From the NCBI GenBank assembly GCA_012861695.1, contig JAAOOA010000006.1, positions 31,778,734-31,842,733 on the forward strand: a DNA stretch of 64,000 bases, in the 5' to 3' direction. The DNA is from Trematomus loennbergii. Taxonomy: Eukaryota; Chordata; Actinopteri; Perciformes; Nototheniidae. Below, in pieces: positions 1 through 13,909 of this stretch (position 1 is its first letter; each line of letters begins with the position of its first letter). A program made the translations under genes and the position numbers. The notes under the pieces were generated by a model. That model was not told the DNA's origin, searched no databases, and worked only from the letters and a program-made list of their open reading frames with translations.

Positions 1-289
1 CAAATAAGTTTGTTGGTTTAACACAATTTAATTAGAAGTTGTCATAACTCAATAAACATTTCTGCAAACTGTTGCTTTGATTTTCTTTGTTGAGCCAAAG
101 CATTTGTTTTTAGAGTGTACTGTCAGCACAATGTAGAGCAGTAGGGGGGGGGGGGGGGGGTTATTGTGAAAATTAGATAGCGGAGTGAGAAAGGTGCTGA
201 TTGGGGTCATTGGAGGAGGAGGAAGAGGACAGAGGAGGAGGAGAAAATAAGATGAGAAGAGGAGTGGGGGGGGGGGGGGGTCTGTGTTT

Positions 290-1180
290 GATTCATCAGC
301 TGGTAACTGAAGGCCTTATATTTTCATCCTCAAGATACATTAAAGTGTTGGACACATGCACACTCACTTCCACATACACATGGAGATACTAAGGATGAAC
401 AGTATAAAGTTTTCAGCCAACACTGATAACTCATTATCTGCATTATAATCGCTGGTGATATAATTTTCATTAATTCTTCAAGCCAGCTTCACACGGTGAC
501 ACAAACAATGCAATTGCACATACAGAAAAATAAATAATATCAAAGACCCGTTGTCTACTTCACCTCTACTTGCTGTTCTAAATAATATGTAAAATAACAT
601 TTTTGTTTAAAAAAAAGTACTTATACACAGTTTATACACGCCTTTAGGTAAGCTGTGGTAAGCATGGGTGGCAATATTTACAATAGACACTTACTTCCAC
701 ATACGTTTGTAGATAATAAGGATGAACAATATTGATTCTTTATTTTAAGCCCACACTGAAATCCAATAATTAACTTCCGTCTTATTGCCAATATAAATAA
801 ACAGTCTTTTTTTCGGTAACATTTTCATGAACTCTTCAATCCATCTCGCAAGATGAATCAAACATACAGATACAAATTATACAAATGTGAAAATAGAAAA
901 GTAAATCATGCCCAGGAGCCCCTTTCCTAATTCACCTCTTCCCATCCCACCCCTTTTTAGTATTTTAAAATTTCACAACAGTTTATACACAACTGTAGGT
1001 AAGAAAGGCTGTAGTGATCATTGATGGATTCATCAGCTGTTAACTGAATGCTTTATCTATTTTCATCCTCCATCACAGTGTTGGACACACACACTATTTT
1101 CCACTTATATGTGTAGAATTTATCTGCTCTTGATATGAAAGTGGAATTTATTCCAACTGACAACTGAAAACATACAGCAG
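290..1180. repeat. Diverged tandem duplication, period about 355-370 bp
   Basis: Blocks recur in the same order. TTCATCAGCTG with TTTTCATCCTC and GTGTTGGACACA occurs near 290 and again near 1028. CTTCCACATAC with AAGGATGAACA occurs near 368 and 690. A CAGTTTATACAC block with TAGGTAAG occurs near 627 and 978. Two full units and the start of a third fit. Similarity is partial, so this is an old duplication. Confidence 0.55.
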
Positions 1181-4100
1181 ACTCATCATGTTCATTTATT
1201 ATTTTTCTGGTACATGGAATTCTACTGAGGCCGGCGTACTTCGTAGCGAGAAATTTCGAGGCTGCACATGTGTAGACTCCGCGGTCTTCAAATCCCCACA
1301 ATGCTTTGCGCACGGACCAATTTCCAAATCTTTGGTGGAAATAGCGCTCCATTTAAGGCAGGGCCTCTCATATGACGCACACCTGCACACCTGTTAGCCT
1401 GTTCCACAATTCTTCGTTTTCCGAGGCTAGGAAGGATTCTTGCCTCGCTTCTGAAGCATGTGACTCGGAAGACATGTGCTACCAAGCAAGCGTCCTCGAC
1501 ATTGAGAAACACCCCATGTCTAGCCAGTGTTCTTGTTCTTCTTCTCTGTGTTTATTGTCACATCACAAACTGATTTTACCACCTAATGTCTAGATGCAAC
1601 GCTTGTTAGGTCAAGGGAAGCAATCTGGCTCCGTATTATCAGAATAACACATAATCATACCAAGTGGATACGTTTTTGAGTTACCTAACATATTTGCATA
1701 TAGACATCCACAGGCCAAAGGGTTCATCAGGAACATCCCCCCCAACAGAGTTCATTGCCATATTGCTTTCTGTATTGGCTTTCTGTAATGTTGACTCATG
1801 CACCACTTACATCTACTTGAAAAGCCAATCAGTTTGGCGCGGAGCCTCTACACTTTACTTAAGGAATCATTCGGCTCATAACTGTGTCCTTGTTTGAGAT
1901 AATAGAAGTCATTGGATACTTTATGATTGTTTTCTGAGACACTTTACTGTGGTTTCAGTGATGTTCTTTATATGTTGATTATGTGCTGAAGATGTTTTCT
2001 TTGTTGGTGTTATATAAGAAAGTGTAATTGGCTTCATAATGCTCGTTTCCCACAGAGATTATAAAGTCAAATGAATCTAATGATGCATATAATTATGCAA
2101 ATAGTCTTCTCTACACCTACACATATTATATCGTTTAAGATGAAGTAAGTTACCAGAGTTGTTTTAACAGTAGTTAATCTATAGTTGTATTATGTTGAAA
2201 GAGTGAGGAACACCATGGCTGTGGTCAAAAAGTAAAAAAAATGTTGGGTCCTTTGTCCTTCATAAACACTTTTCTTTAACCTCAGTGAACAACTTACTGA
2301 GTTTAAGGATGATTCTGAAGCAAAAGACATCAGCGCTGCCAAGAGAATCCAACTGTATTTTGGCAACGTAATTATAATGCAAAAGATCTTATTGATGTGC
2401 GTCTGCTATGGGACAACTAAGATTTTCCGTTGATGGAGTACCAAAGGCACATCTAAATACCCATGTTGTGTTGTTTAATGCAGGATTTATACACCAGGAC
2501 AAAATTGAACATTTATATTTCATTTCCAAGGTTGGAATTAAGAAAAGTTGCTCGCCCCCACTTCACCCTTACCGCTCGTATTGATTAACATTAGTCCCAA
2601 TTAGCGTTATTATTTGAAACTAATTGAATAAATAATACTTATGCAGTTTCTCCATAGCTTGTTAGGCCTACAAATCTAACTTTGAAGCATCACCAATCAA
2701 ACGTGTTCAATACAAAATGTATTAAGAAACATCACCCAACATTTCTAGTTAGCCTTTCACAGATTGTTGATGGTTCCAAACATATGACCACTTTGGCAAG
2801 TTGAGGCATTAGATGTGGAATGCTAAATAAGCACCGTAACTTACACAATCTGCATTTGCTGGTCACGATCAGTTGTTTCCGTTGACGGACAAATGGAGCG
2901 CCAGGACCTGCTGTCATTATCTCCTTTCCTTCCGTAAAGGACGGTTAATTGTATCCAAAGCTAAAGGACATAAGACAAAGGACGCATTAAATCTCCTTTC
3001 CTGTCATTTACAGCAATTGGACAGCTCTTATCATGGCTGCCACGTAGGTACTTCCTGTTTGTTTCACTTTGTTAGGAAGCTTCCTAAGCAAAAAGACTAG
3101 ACTGCAACCATTCATACATTTAGCAGCATTAAATCATCCTAGCATCTGACCCCAAAGTATTCTCTGGTTCTTAATTTCATCAACATCGCGCACTCAATGT
3201 AAAGCAACAAAACATACTTATGTTAAGGCGGAATAATGATTTCAACAGAAAGTTCTGCAATCTACTGATAGCTGCCAGCTATTTTAATTTAATTGAGCAA
3301 CATTTAAACCAACTGACTTCTTCTGACCTTGTTGTTTATGGTGGTCAAGAGATCACCTCCTATAATCGTTACCAGACTACATGTGATGAATTATGGAGGA
3401 TACTTAAATCTGCTGCAAAGAAATGTATATTTTTACCTTTGATTTTAGTTCTGAATTCCACTCAGTTTTATGCATAACGTCAAACTCTTATAACTGGCTG
3501 CAAGAACAATGTTCTCAATGGTTTTTCTAGTGTCAGTGGTATGTCAAGCTTAGATAGAAGTTATGGGGTTATACTTTGATGGATCAATATCGTACATGTT
3601 TGATGATGCTTTCTGTAATTTTGGGTTGCACATGCTGAGAAATAAAGTAAATTAAATATGAAACATGACCTTTAAAATGTATCTCTCTGAATGTGGTAGA
3701 TCAAATGTAATAAACCTTATTATTAGATTGATGATTGGTATCTGTACAGTGCTAAAATATAGGGAGATGTGCATTATTAAAATCTTCTATAATTGATTAT
3801 ATTTGTAAGACCTTATAAATTGTGAGTTTCTTTATACATTTACTGCAACTACATTTTAGATACCGACATAACACAATTGGATTTTTCTTTGGACAAATCC
3901 AGTTAATCCATATATATTGAACAAATTCAAATGTTTTATTATGTTGTAAAAATCCTTTAAATTCAATACTACCATTGAGCAGTCTGCAGATTGATTTCTA
4001 ACAGTGGCCACAATGGACTATAGGAAGTAGAGGGAAAGCAGAACCTCCATAGTTTCAAGGTTGAGCCATACTCCATTTATAATACACTTTTGTATTGCGA

Positions 4101-7100
4101 GGGAAATGTAGTTACGAAAGCAATGTTTTGAATTAATTATTTAAAAACATCTACAATGTACGAAACATGTTCTAACTGCATGAAGGGGCTACATAATTGA
4201 TATTTTCTCAATAATCCAAAGAGTGTAAGCAGTCCGTCTCTCGTGTTTGCTCTCCTACAGTATGCACAGTGTGTTATTGATCTGCATTATATTTCTGTTT
4301 GCTTGGACGGTCAGGCCTTGCTTTTCAGTTGTCATCATGTTATCTGATTAGTTCTCTTTGTTTCTGCTCCATGTTGCCATCTTGACTGTCTGCCCACCAC
4401 ATTCAGGGGTCAGTAGACAGCATCTTAAAAAGTGTATTCGGCTGTTGTTTTCTAAGGCAATTATATGTGCTATGAAAAATTGTCCTTTCACACAAAAATC
4501 TGTCAAATCACCCCTTGCCGAATTGAGAGCTAATTAAAATATGTGTCGTTTTTTGTACATCTTCCAGGGGCTCTGTCTGTAGTAGCTGGTCTGCTGAATC
4601 ACGTTGAGTTCAATTTACAATAATAAGTGCATTCAACCATGTGGGTACAAGCCCATAATCAGAATCAGAATATAAAATGTTTTATTTATTCGTCCAACAG
4701 CATGGACATGTACATCCTTACAACAAAAGTTCAAGAATCAAGCAGGTACATCAACTTTTTTAACTATGCTAATCTACTTCAAGAGCTCTATTTACCAATC
4801 CATCAAATTGTATTCATATCAGAAATCACACATTTGTTTTAGGGACTTTAAGAACTATACAGCATACAACACCTTGTCTTTAGATTATTGGAGCCAACAA
4901 GGAAAACCTCCGTAGTAAAGCAAAGAAAAAGGGTAGAATGGATAAGGAATTAAGTCGCCTTTACCGATCCACCATAAATGGCCTGGATTGGCCCGAGTCC
5001 CAATTCTGTGGATTAGCCTTAGATATCCCTGCTTAGGGACTTAAGTATCGTAAGTAGTGTTACGGAATCAGCCTTAGGTGTTGAGTAAATACTGCAACCC
5101 TTCTGGCCTTCTAAGAAAATGAAAACAAAATAACTACAGTACATACTGTCTTCAGTCTTGTTTTAAAACGAAGGTCATTTCTGAATGCATTTAAATGCCT
5201 AGCAATACATATTTTGTCAGTTTTTTGTTGTTTCATTGTTATTTGGGCCAGGTGGATATTTTCAGGCCAAATCGGAAGTTAGCGTCTCAAGGGGTCGCTC
5301 AGATCACAGTTTTGAATCAAATAAGACCTTAAACAAAAACACATTTATGAAACTGAGACGTTAAGCATGATCATTTACACATATTAACATGACTGTGATT
5401 ATTTGAAGCCTAAAGTATTAAGCTAACGTTAGCCAGCTAAATCACGGTCTCATGACTTCACGTCACCACTGCGAAGCTGAATGCGGCTAATGTTTGGCAT
5501 GATGACGTTTAGTAGTTTCATGTAGTCACTTGTTAGCAACCCCCAGTTTATAACACATATAGGCTTCAGACATTCACCAGTTGGTTTCTACTGACGTATT
5601 TTATGTCGTAGAACCAAACTTAAAAATCTCTTCAGCTTGTGTTGAGCATCTTGTTCCAGGTGTCTAACCAAAACAAATTCAAAAAGTGTTGACTGAGATG
5701 AGAGAACGGGACATGAAATTAAATAGTTCAGTAATACAAGCACAAAGAGGAACAGGCTACTAAAAGATGCTTCTGAATCACTTCCAATTAATCCAATTAA
5801 ACGTAACACTAAACAACATATAAACAACAATGGAAATCTGAAGTGAGCCTGATGCTTGACTTTTATGAGACTGTCCGCACTTCAATCATGTGAAGTAAAC
5901 TATGTATTTAATACGACATAAGTTAAATCACTACATCCAGCACAAGGCAAAAACAGCTCCTGTTGCCCTCACATAGCTCACTGTTAGTTTTAAAGGTTCT
6001 AGTGTCACTGTTTCAATGGAGAGGCCGATGAGGGGCAATGCAGGAGTGAAAACTGTGTTTCACTTTGTGGGCAAAAGCACATACCGGACTCTGCCTCGAT
6101 GAGCTTGTGTTACCAATGAAAGCCTGAATAAAGCCTGAATTGCTGGTTTGAAGATATAATGGGTGTAATAACTGATGCTAGAAAACAGTGATCAGTCTCT
6201 TGCGTTTCACAGCTCAGTTGCCTGTGTAAGAGACGATCCACATGATTGGATGAGACTCAGCATGCTGGACAGTGTGATATCTGTCCGATCAAACAGCTGT
6301 CCACTGCAGTGTCTTTTTGCTTGATATTAGCAACTGTTCAAAGCTCAAGGAATGGGCGGAGATGTGTGAGTGTTGAGATTAAGTCCATTGAGAGAGACTA
6401 AAACCAGATTCAGGTTTTAATCCTTGTAAACCCATCCCTCCCACTCGCTGCAGTGTTGACGGATTTGTTCAACAATGTAATACAAAAGTACCCCTACACT
6501 AGAGATCCCTCAAGCTTTCATTTGGGGCGTTTAAACCCAAACAAGATGTTTGCTCCAACTAAAGTCAGAGAACATCAGTTAGAGAGATTTTGCACCATCG
6601 TCTGAGTTATTACCAGTGGTGGAAAGTAACTATATATACATAAGTACTATACTACAAATGCAATGTACTTAGAGTTTACTTGAGTTTTTTCTTCCCACTT
6701 TGTGCACTACAATACGTATCATAGGGCTATATTGTACTTTTTACTTCAGTACATTAATTATTATTTTAGTTACGTTATCAAACTGATTTGTACACAAAAA
6801 ACTTGTTAAAAGCAAGAACTTAGCAATGAAACATTGGACATTTCCAAGTTCACCAATCACAATTGAGAAATCAACTCAGCCGTGTATGGCTGATACAGCA
6901 TTCCCACTATATGTTATGCTACGGACAAAATTCTTCTTATTATTCCATCCAATTATTTTGGCCCTCTTCTCCTCCCACATTCACATCGCAGAAACTCCGT
7001 TCAAACATCAAAACGTTCAGCTCGGTCGGGAATCGCAGGCTATTACTTTTATCATTCATAACTTTCATAATTCCAGAGATACATCCCATAATTCATCCAA

Positions 7101-7694
7101 TTTTTAACATGGAAGTCAATGGATATTCTTCAGACTTCAACAAATCTTCATGCGACTTCAACTGCTAACTGTTCATTCATACTTTCACTCAGAAACCTCA
7201 TTCCAATTTTTAAATGTTACACATCTTTCTGACATTATTCGTGTAACACAACCGCCATAATTCCCAAACCCTACATTCTTGAGACATAATTTTTCATGAC
7301 AAACGTAGGAAAACATATCGTAGCTTGAAAATGACAAATAATTAAGCAAAATAATTAAACAAAATGCCTCTTGAGGGCATGAAGTGTCTCCATTAAAGCC
7401 CATTGTAATTTCAGGCAGATATTTCCTCACAGCAGCAGCCGCACACCTTTAGTTAAACTGCCAAAAAAAAAAATTACACTTCAGATACTCAACTTCCTTG
7501 ACATGCTTCACGTTTTGAAATTTCACAGATATCTGTTATCGTTCTTCCACAAAACGTTCACATGTAAGAGGTTTATCTCTCATTCAGAACAATGCAAACC
7601 TTTGATCTCTACAGAGCTCGTTTGCTCAACTATAAACACCTGTGTAATGGAACACGATGATGTCATCACTCCAACTGACAGCAGTCAGTTCTAA

Positions 7695-7849
<155 letters not shown>

Positions 7850-7900
7850 CACCACAGACACAGACACACACACTCTCTCTCTCTCTCTCACACACAATGT

Positions 7901-8460
7901 TCCAAACGGCCCAAAACTTCACAGGTTTGGTAACGATGCAGCCATCAACGCATCTAACCGTAGTATGGGGTGTCATCAAATGCCGTTGCCATGGCGACAG
8001 ACCACTCGCCATGAAGCACGATGTCGCTGTAAGTCCAATGGACACGGTCCGATCGTCCCCCAAACTTCGCTTGTATATCACCGGTCCAGCCCTCAACAGC
8101 TCTACATCAATTATGGGGTTTCTTCAAATGCTGTTGCCATGGCAACACAATGCTCGCCATGAAACACGGTTTTCTCATAACTTCAGTGAAAATGCTCCAA
8201 ACGGCCCAAAACTTCACAGGTTTGGTAACGATGCAGCCATCAACGCATCTAACCGTATTATGGGGTGTCATCAAATGCCGTTGCCATGGCGACAGACCAC
8301 TCGCCATGAAGCACAATGTCGCTGTAAGTCCAATGGGCACGGTCCGATCGTCCTCCAAACTTCGCTTGTATATCACCGGTACAGCCCTCAACAGCTCTAC
8401 GTCAATTATGGGGTGTCATCAAATGCCGTTGCCATGGCGACAGATCATTCGCCATCAAGT
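7901..8460. repeat. Satellite-like tandem array, 147/148-bp monomers in a 295-bp dimer
   Basis: The block starting CCAAACGGCCCAAAACTTCA occurs at 7902 and again 295 bp later at 8197. Inside each copy an ATGGGG...GTTGCCATGGC core occurs twice, at 7965, 8113, 8260 and 8408, a spacing of 147-148 bp. Cores 1 and 3 share one flank and cores 2 and 4 another, so the array is a dimer repeated about 1.9 times. The first and third monomers are nearly identical. Open frames cross it on both strands, but because 295 is not a multiple of three they shift frame between units. They are best regarded as by-products. Confidence 0.85.
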
Positions 8461-9573
8461 TAGTTCAAAAGTTTGCAGTTCAAATATTCTGCTGCTTTTC
8501 CAAGACTTTTTACTTTCTTTTCTTCTCTCACACATTCAAGCCCCCAGTGTTCATGTATCATTTCAATCTAAATTCTTCACTTTCTTCTTACACATTACAT
8601 TTCAGCATAGCAGTTTAGCGTCAGCTTTTCAGCATAAAGCATTCCCACTAGCAATTTCTTCAAGAATTGCATTCTCTAGTTTTAAATGTTATCCTGCATA
8701 AGTAATTTTGCTCGTAATACTTAAGTATATAAGTACATGTTCCTGATCATAACGTTATTATTTTACTTTACCATTATTAAAGCTAACTATTGAGTCTCTC
8801 TGTTAATTGTACAGCTAACTCAAAGTTAAACTTTCTCTGTAAGCCTTTTCTAAGCAAGGTTGTGTGACCTGTGGTTCAAACCTGAGATGTTGAGTTTCTT
8901 TTATACAAATGTGAGTAAGGTAGGAAGAAACAGTTCATTTCTCCGCAAATCAAGATCAATCAAAGAAAAGTAATGAACAATTCATTCAAGAAGAAGTTTA
9001 ACGATGGAAAACGCTTGAATGTCAAAATGAAAAGGGTGCACTTCCCTCTATTTCTTTGTAACTTTCTTCAATATCACCAAACAAGCATGATATTTTCCTA
9101 TTTAGAAGTTTCTCAGTATAAAAGTAAGAGGAATATAAAAGTGACATCTCACAAATGTTATTGCAACTGCATATGTATGAAGAAGAGCTTTCTTTTTCAA
9201 ATTAAAATATGAGAGGTCAAGGGAGTGACCCGAGTATACGTGCAATACTTTTCAAAAGACTTGAATCCCCTGCCACAAAAGCTGGATTCACTAAAGTTAT
9301 ATTGTGAGCACTATTCAAAATGAAAGCAACTAATGATTTCTGTTTCGAACTTCCTTTGTACACGTAGATGTTTGTGGCAGTGGGGTGTGCACCGGCTGCT
9401 GGAGTCACTAAATAAAAGCATGCTAGTAACCTGGTTCCGGTCTCCTGCAGTAGGCTGGGTCCTGGAGCGGAGAAGTAAAAGCCACTGAGAAGCCTGTCCT
9501 GAAGAGCAGTATTGCATATTTCGTTGACCCCAGCCCCGTGTAGCTGATCTGATCTGTTCATGCAGAGCTTTTA

Positions 9574-9700
9574 ATAGAATAGAATATAAGCCTTTATTGT
9601 CAATATATATAAAATACAATGAAATGACGAATGCCCGTACCAGCGGTGCTTGAAATTCACACACACATAATGCAAACAACTTCAAAAAATACAAGCAATA
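9574..9700 (-). mobile_element. LINE 3' tail fragment
   Basis: An AATAG-type short repeat followed by a CCTTTATTGTCA block and an AATACAATGAAATGA block is typical of the 3' end of fish L2/Rex1-type LINEs read on the minus strand. No coding part is recognisable. The family assignment is from memory. Confidence 0.4.
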
Positions 9701-9898
9701 AAAGACAAAAACAAGAATAAAGAGTCTTTGTCTTCTGGGAGAGAAACTCCCTCTGGAGGGAACTTTGGGAATTTAGACTTTGACCATGTACATGCATACA
9801 AACCTTTATCTCACACTGCAGGAGAGGGAACACCTTCATAATAGGGCCCCTTTAAGATCCAAGGGTAATTGAACAACTGTTTTTACCTCTGTTAAAAA

Positions 9899-10050
9899 AT
9901 ACATTACATTACATGTTACTTGTTAGATGCTTTTATCCAAAGCGACTTACATACTCAATACTGTGGGCAATCCCCACAGGAGCAATAAGGGGTGAAGTGT
10001 CTCAGGGACACACCGACATGCTGACTGCAGCGCCACACACCTCCTACATA
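9899..10050 (-). mobile_element. SINE fragment (3' tail and body, tRNA head missing)
   Basis: On the minus strand this matches the tail of the fuller SINE at 21626-21835: the GCTTTTATCCAAAGCGACTT block, the GTGGGGATTGCCCACAG block and an ACATTACATTACATG end. It stops at GCTGACTGCAG, so the tRNA-derived promoter part is missing. Confidence 0.75.
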
Positions 10051-12389
10051 CATTATTGAAGATAACAAAAAGACTGACCCTAACCCCAATAAAACTGCTG
10101 ATTACACACTTTGAACAGAAGTGTTTGTCATCTTTCAGAGAGTGCTCGACTAGGCTATGCAGAAGGATGGAATCCAGATATAGGCAATCTAATTTATTTG
10201 ATTTAAACAGTTATCTTGCACAGTCTATAACAAGATGTGTATATTCTCAGCACTGATTGAGTAAGTAATCTATCAACACTTGTTTTTCTAAGACTGATTA
10301 CTCCATCTCCCCTTCCTTGTTATCATATTTAACCACCTAAGGTCACACCTTCCTGTCTCCAGCATGACAAGTTGACATTTAGCTTTCCGTCGTAAACACA
10401 TCATTAATTGTGAAACTTTGGATCAGTCCAAGGTCATAATTCATAGCCTTTTGAGCCTTCACTGATTTTGAGCGCGCTAATGTGAAAAATATGATCCATT
10501 TTCTATAAACCTCATTATTTTTCAAAGATGTAACTTTAGTCAAGAGTCTTTAGCTTTACTGAAGGAGATACACATACAATAGTTATTTATAGTTCTGACA
10601 GTAATAAAAGATTGAAGGGGAACACCACTAACACTGGAAATGATTTATTAATGACTCATCCATATAGTACACCTAATTAATTGCCTATGGACAGTCTGGA
10701 GAACAAACAAAGACATATGAAGACAGTACTGAGATTCACGCAGTCAACATAATTAACACATTCTCCTCCACATGTCAATATTCTCATTCAATGAGAACAC
10801 ATTTATGACTGGAATAGGCGCGACAGGAACATATGACACTAACAGAACATAAAGGGAAAACAACATGTCTTTTGTAGGTCTGCTGAGAAGTGCATTGATG
10901 TTCATTTCACTGAATTACTGTAGAGTAGTCAGCTAAAATGTAAATGTCACACATTGAAAACACATTGCTGAAACGTACAATTTAACGCTGTTCTTGGTCG
11001 GTTAACGTTCACAATAAAAGTCAACTCAAAGAACATAATAATGAAGATTCCATATGAAACTGATAAACTTAATGCCGAGGACAATGTTGATTTCAGTTTT
11101 GGGCATACTCCCAAAATATATATATATCTTTTTTTAAATCCACTATTGTTTGGAGACATTTGAGACGGATAACTGTTTCCACTATTCATTCTTTGCAATG
11201 AACTGCAATAATTGCTGAAATCAATTCTAAGTGTTAATGATTCCATGTGCTTGTCATTCAATGACAACGTTTCTGCAGTGGAACATTCTATGATCATTTC
11301 TAATTCATTGTTTTTTTCTCCCAAAACGAAGAAAGCACATGCAACGTTAGCAAATATCAAAAAACACAACATGTGGTAAAATGAATATATTGTTCTATCA
11401 GTCATTACAAAATGGACAGCTACATAGATGTCAGTTTGTGCCCAGCATTTGAAACGCTTTACACAGTTACAGTACAGTAATATGTACGATAAACGGCAAA
11501 CTGGCATATCACTGCATATATTATATTCTCCGTAGAATACTTTATTCAATAACAAAAGTTGATGCAACTTTTATTGCCTAATTAATATCACAGCAACTAA
11601 ACAGTTGACCAAACAAACAAGGAACATATATAGTGGCCGAACCAAGGGGGAATTAAAATAAACAGAATACAAAAGAACTCTGACAAAACCCAACCCTTTG
11701 ATATGGAGCAAATGGTTTGTCCCAATTTGTCCTGATTCGTTGCTTCCTGTATTTAGAGTCCTCAGTCCTCATCCACACCTTTTGCTGAACCAGGAAGTAA
11801 CCTCCCCCAACGACCAGGGTAACTAAAATACAAATAAAGTTATTGATGCAAAAAAATACTTGTGTTAGCTGTGATGGAATGTGTGATAATAAACAAAATA
11901 ATGTCAAATACAGAGTTGACCATTTAAATCAAATGAGTGGTGTTCAATGTTGGTGTGGTTTACTGCAACTGAAATGAAGTAAAACTAGTTGAGGTAAGGG
12001 TCCAGTGTAGTTGCCTTACCCTGTGTGGCTGTGGCCATCACATTCATTTTTCATTGTTGTTTTAGTTCCTACAGAGACAAGAGAAACTGGAACATGGACA
12101 ATGGCACCTCTACTGCATTCTTTATTCACCAAACAACCAATAATGCACAAGCTACATAATTCATTGTGAATAATATGTGCTCTGAGAGCACGATAACAAG
12201 AAAATGTAGGGACCCTCGGACTTGCAACCTATTGGAGCGAATGAGGCCTGTCGGCATGGAAAAGCTTTCCGTGGCATTATTAGTGAGCGCTGGGCCCACT
12301 TTTTCTTTGGATTGCAACATATCATTAGATCCAGTGGGGTGCATTGGTGTGAGGGATGGCAGTAGCACCAAGCTGTCTCTCCCTATGGT

Positions 12390-12530
12390 CCTTTATTAGC
12401 CACTAATCCATTACTGATGATCGTTATTAGCCAGAAAGAAGTGTGTGTGTTTGCATGGTAAGTGTGTGTGTCTGAGAGATGCATTTTGGCATAGTGCTCT
12501 GTATATTAGCCCGGTGATTTATTAGCTGGG
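12390..12530. promoter_or_regulatory. Candidate regulatory cluster of TATTAGC motifs
   Basis: The heptamer TATTAGC occurs at 12394, 12425, 12504 and 12520, all on the plus strand, with TAAT cores near 12404 and 12530. TAAT-type cores are the usual recognition sequence of homeodomain proteins. The surrounding 12.1-12.5 kb is free of recognisable transposon sequence and looks less AT-biased than its neighbours. Function is inferred only; nothing here proves conservation. Confidence 0.25.
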
Positions 12531-13167
12531 TAATGCCGTCCCTTCTTCCCCAAAGCTGCATTGTCCATTTGCCAATTAATTCTGAATCTGCTATGACCAC
12601 GGGGAGGGGGGGAGACGGATAGAGCGGGAGATACAGAGAGAAAGGGAGAGATCATCAACAAATACATGGGTTGAACCCCAGAGTCAAGTGCAGAGCTATG
12701 TTTTTTCCATAAGATGTGGCTGGTTAATTTTGCTCTTGTGTCCTCTTTTGAAGTCTGCTTATGTTTTTCTTTCAAACGTTCCCTCGCTTCCCCTCTTCTC
12801 TAATGCCATTGATTTATGCAATTGCTTGCTCGTTGTGTTCTCTTCTTAATACGGCCATCCTCCACTTTTTGTTGTTGTGCGGTTTTTCTAACAATCCCAG
12901 GGTCATTTATCCGCCTCTGCCTTTCACTCCTAATCCGGTTCCTGCGACACAACTTGGCCCTCTTGCCTCGCTATAAATGACTTGATTGTACGCTCTTATT
13001 CTGAAGATATGTATCTTTCTTAGGCTCGCCGTTTTTCTTTTTCACTCTACAGTCAAAACAGATAGATTGTTTTTTCTCTCACTAATTGTGTTTGTTATTA
13101 AAGTCAGAGAATTTGAACTGTAAGGGATAATGTGCGGCAAACCAGTCATTATATCCACATTTATATT

Positions 13168-13310
13168 ATACTCCTTTTTATTTTTGTGGAGAGCAAGGAA
13201 CTTTTGATTCATGATGGCTGATCTGTTCTCTTTTCCTTTTCATAACCGAGGACAGATCAGCCATCATGAATCAAAAGTTCCTTGCTCTCCACAAAAATAA
13301 AAAGGAGTAT
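13168..13310. repeat. Perfect 59-bp inverted repeat with 25-nt spacer
   Basis: The left arm 13168-13226 and right arm 13252-13310 are exact reverse complements by eye; the spacer is 13227-13251. A transcript in either direction would fold into a long, perfectly paired hairpin. Neither arm contains a recognised gene. Confidence 0.95.
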
Positions 13311-13653
13311 TCAAATAGTATCTCATGGTATTGTCTGATTGAGGTGTTTATTTGGCCACAGCTGATTGATATGACTTCACATGGTCCCTCGATCAGAGCA
13401 TCCTTAGCAACGGTGTGATATCGTGAAAGAGCAGACCACTGATTGTCCAAATTGGGCAATCAGAATCGGGTATTCAACTGAGCTGTCTTATAATGATGGA
13501 TAATATTCCTCATCGGACCTTGTTCAGCCATCACTTAATAATTTTAGCATTACAGTGCCACCGTTTTGTTATATAACCATTCCAAATAAGAATCACTCAT
13601 TCTCTGTTTAACGGGGGATAAACTGACACTACAGAGAGCAATCCTCTGGCTCC

Positions 13654-13909
<256 letters not shown>

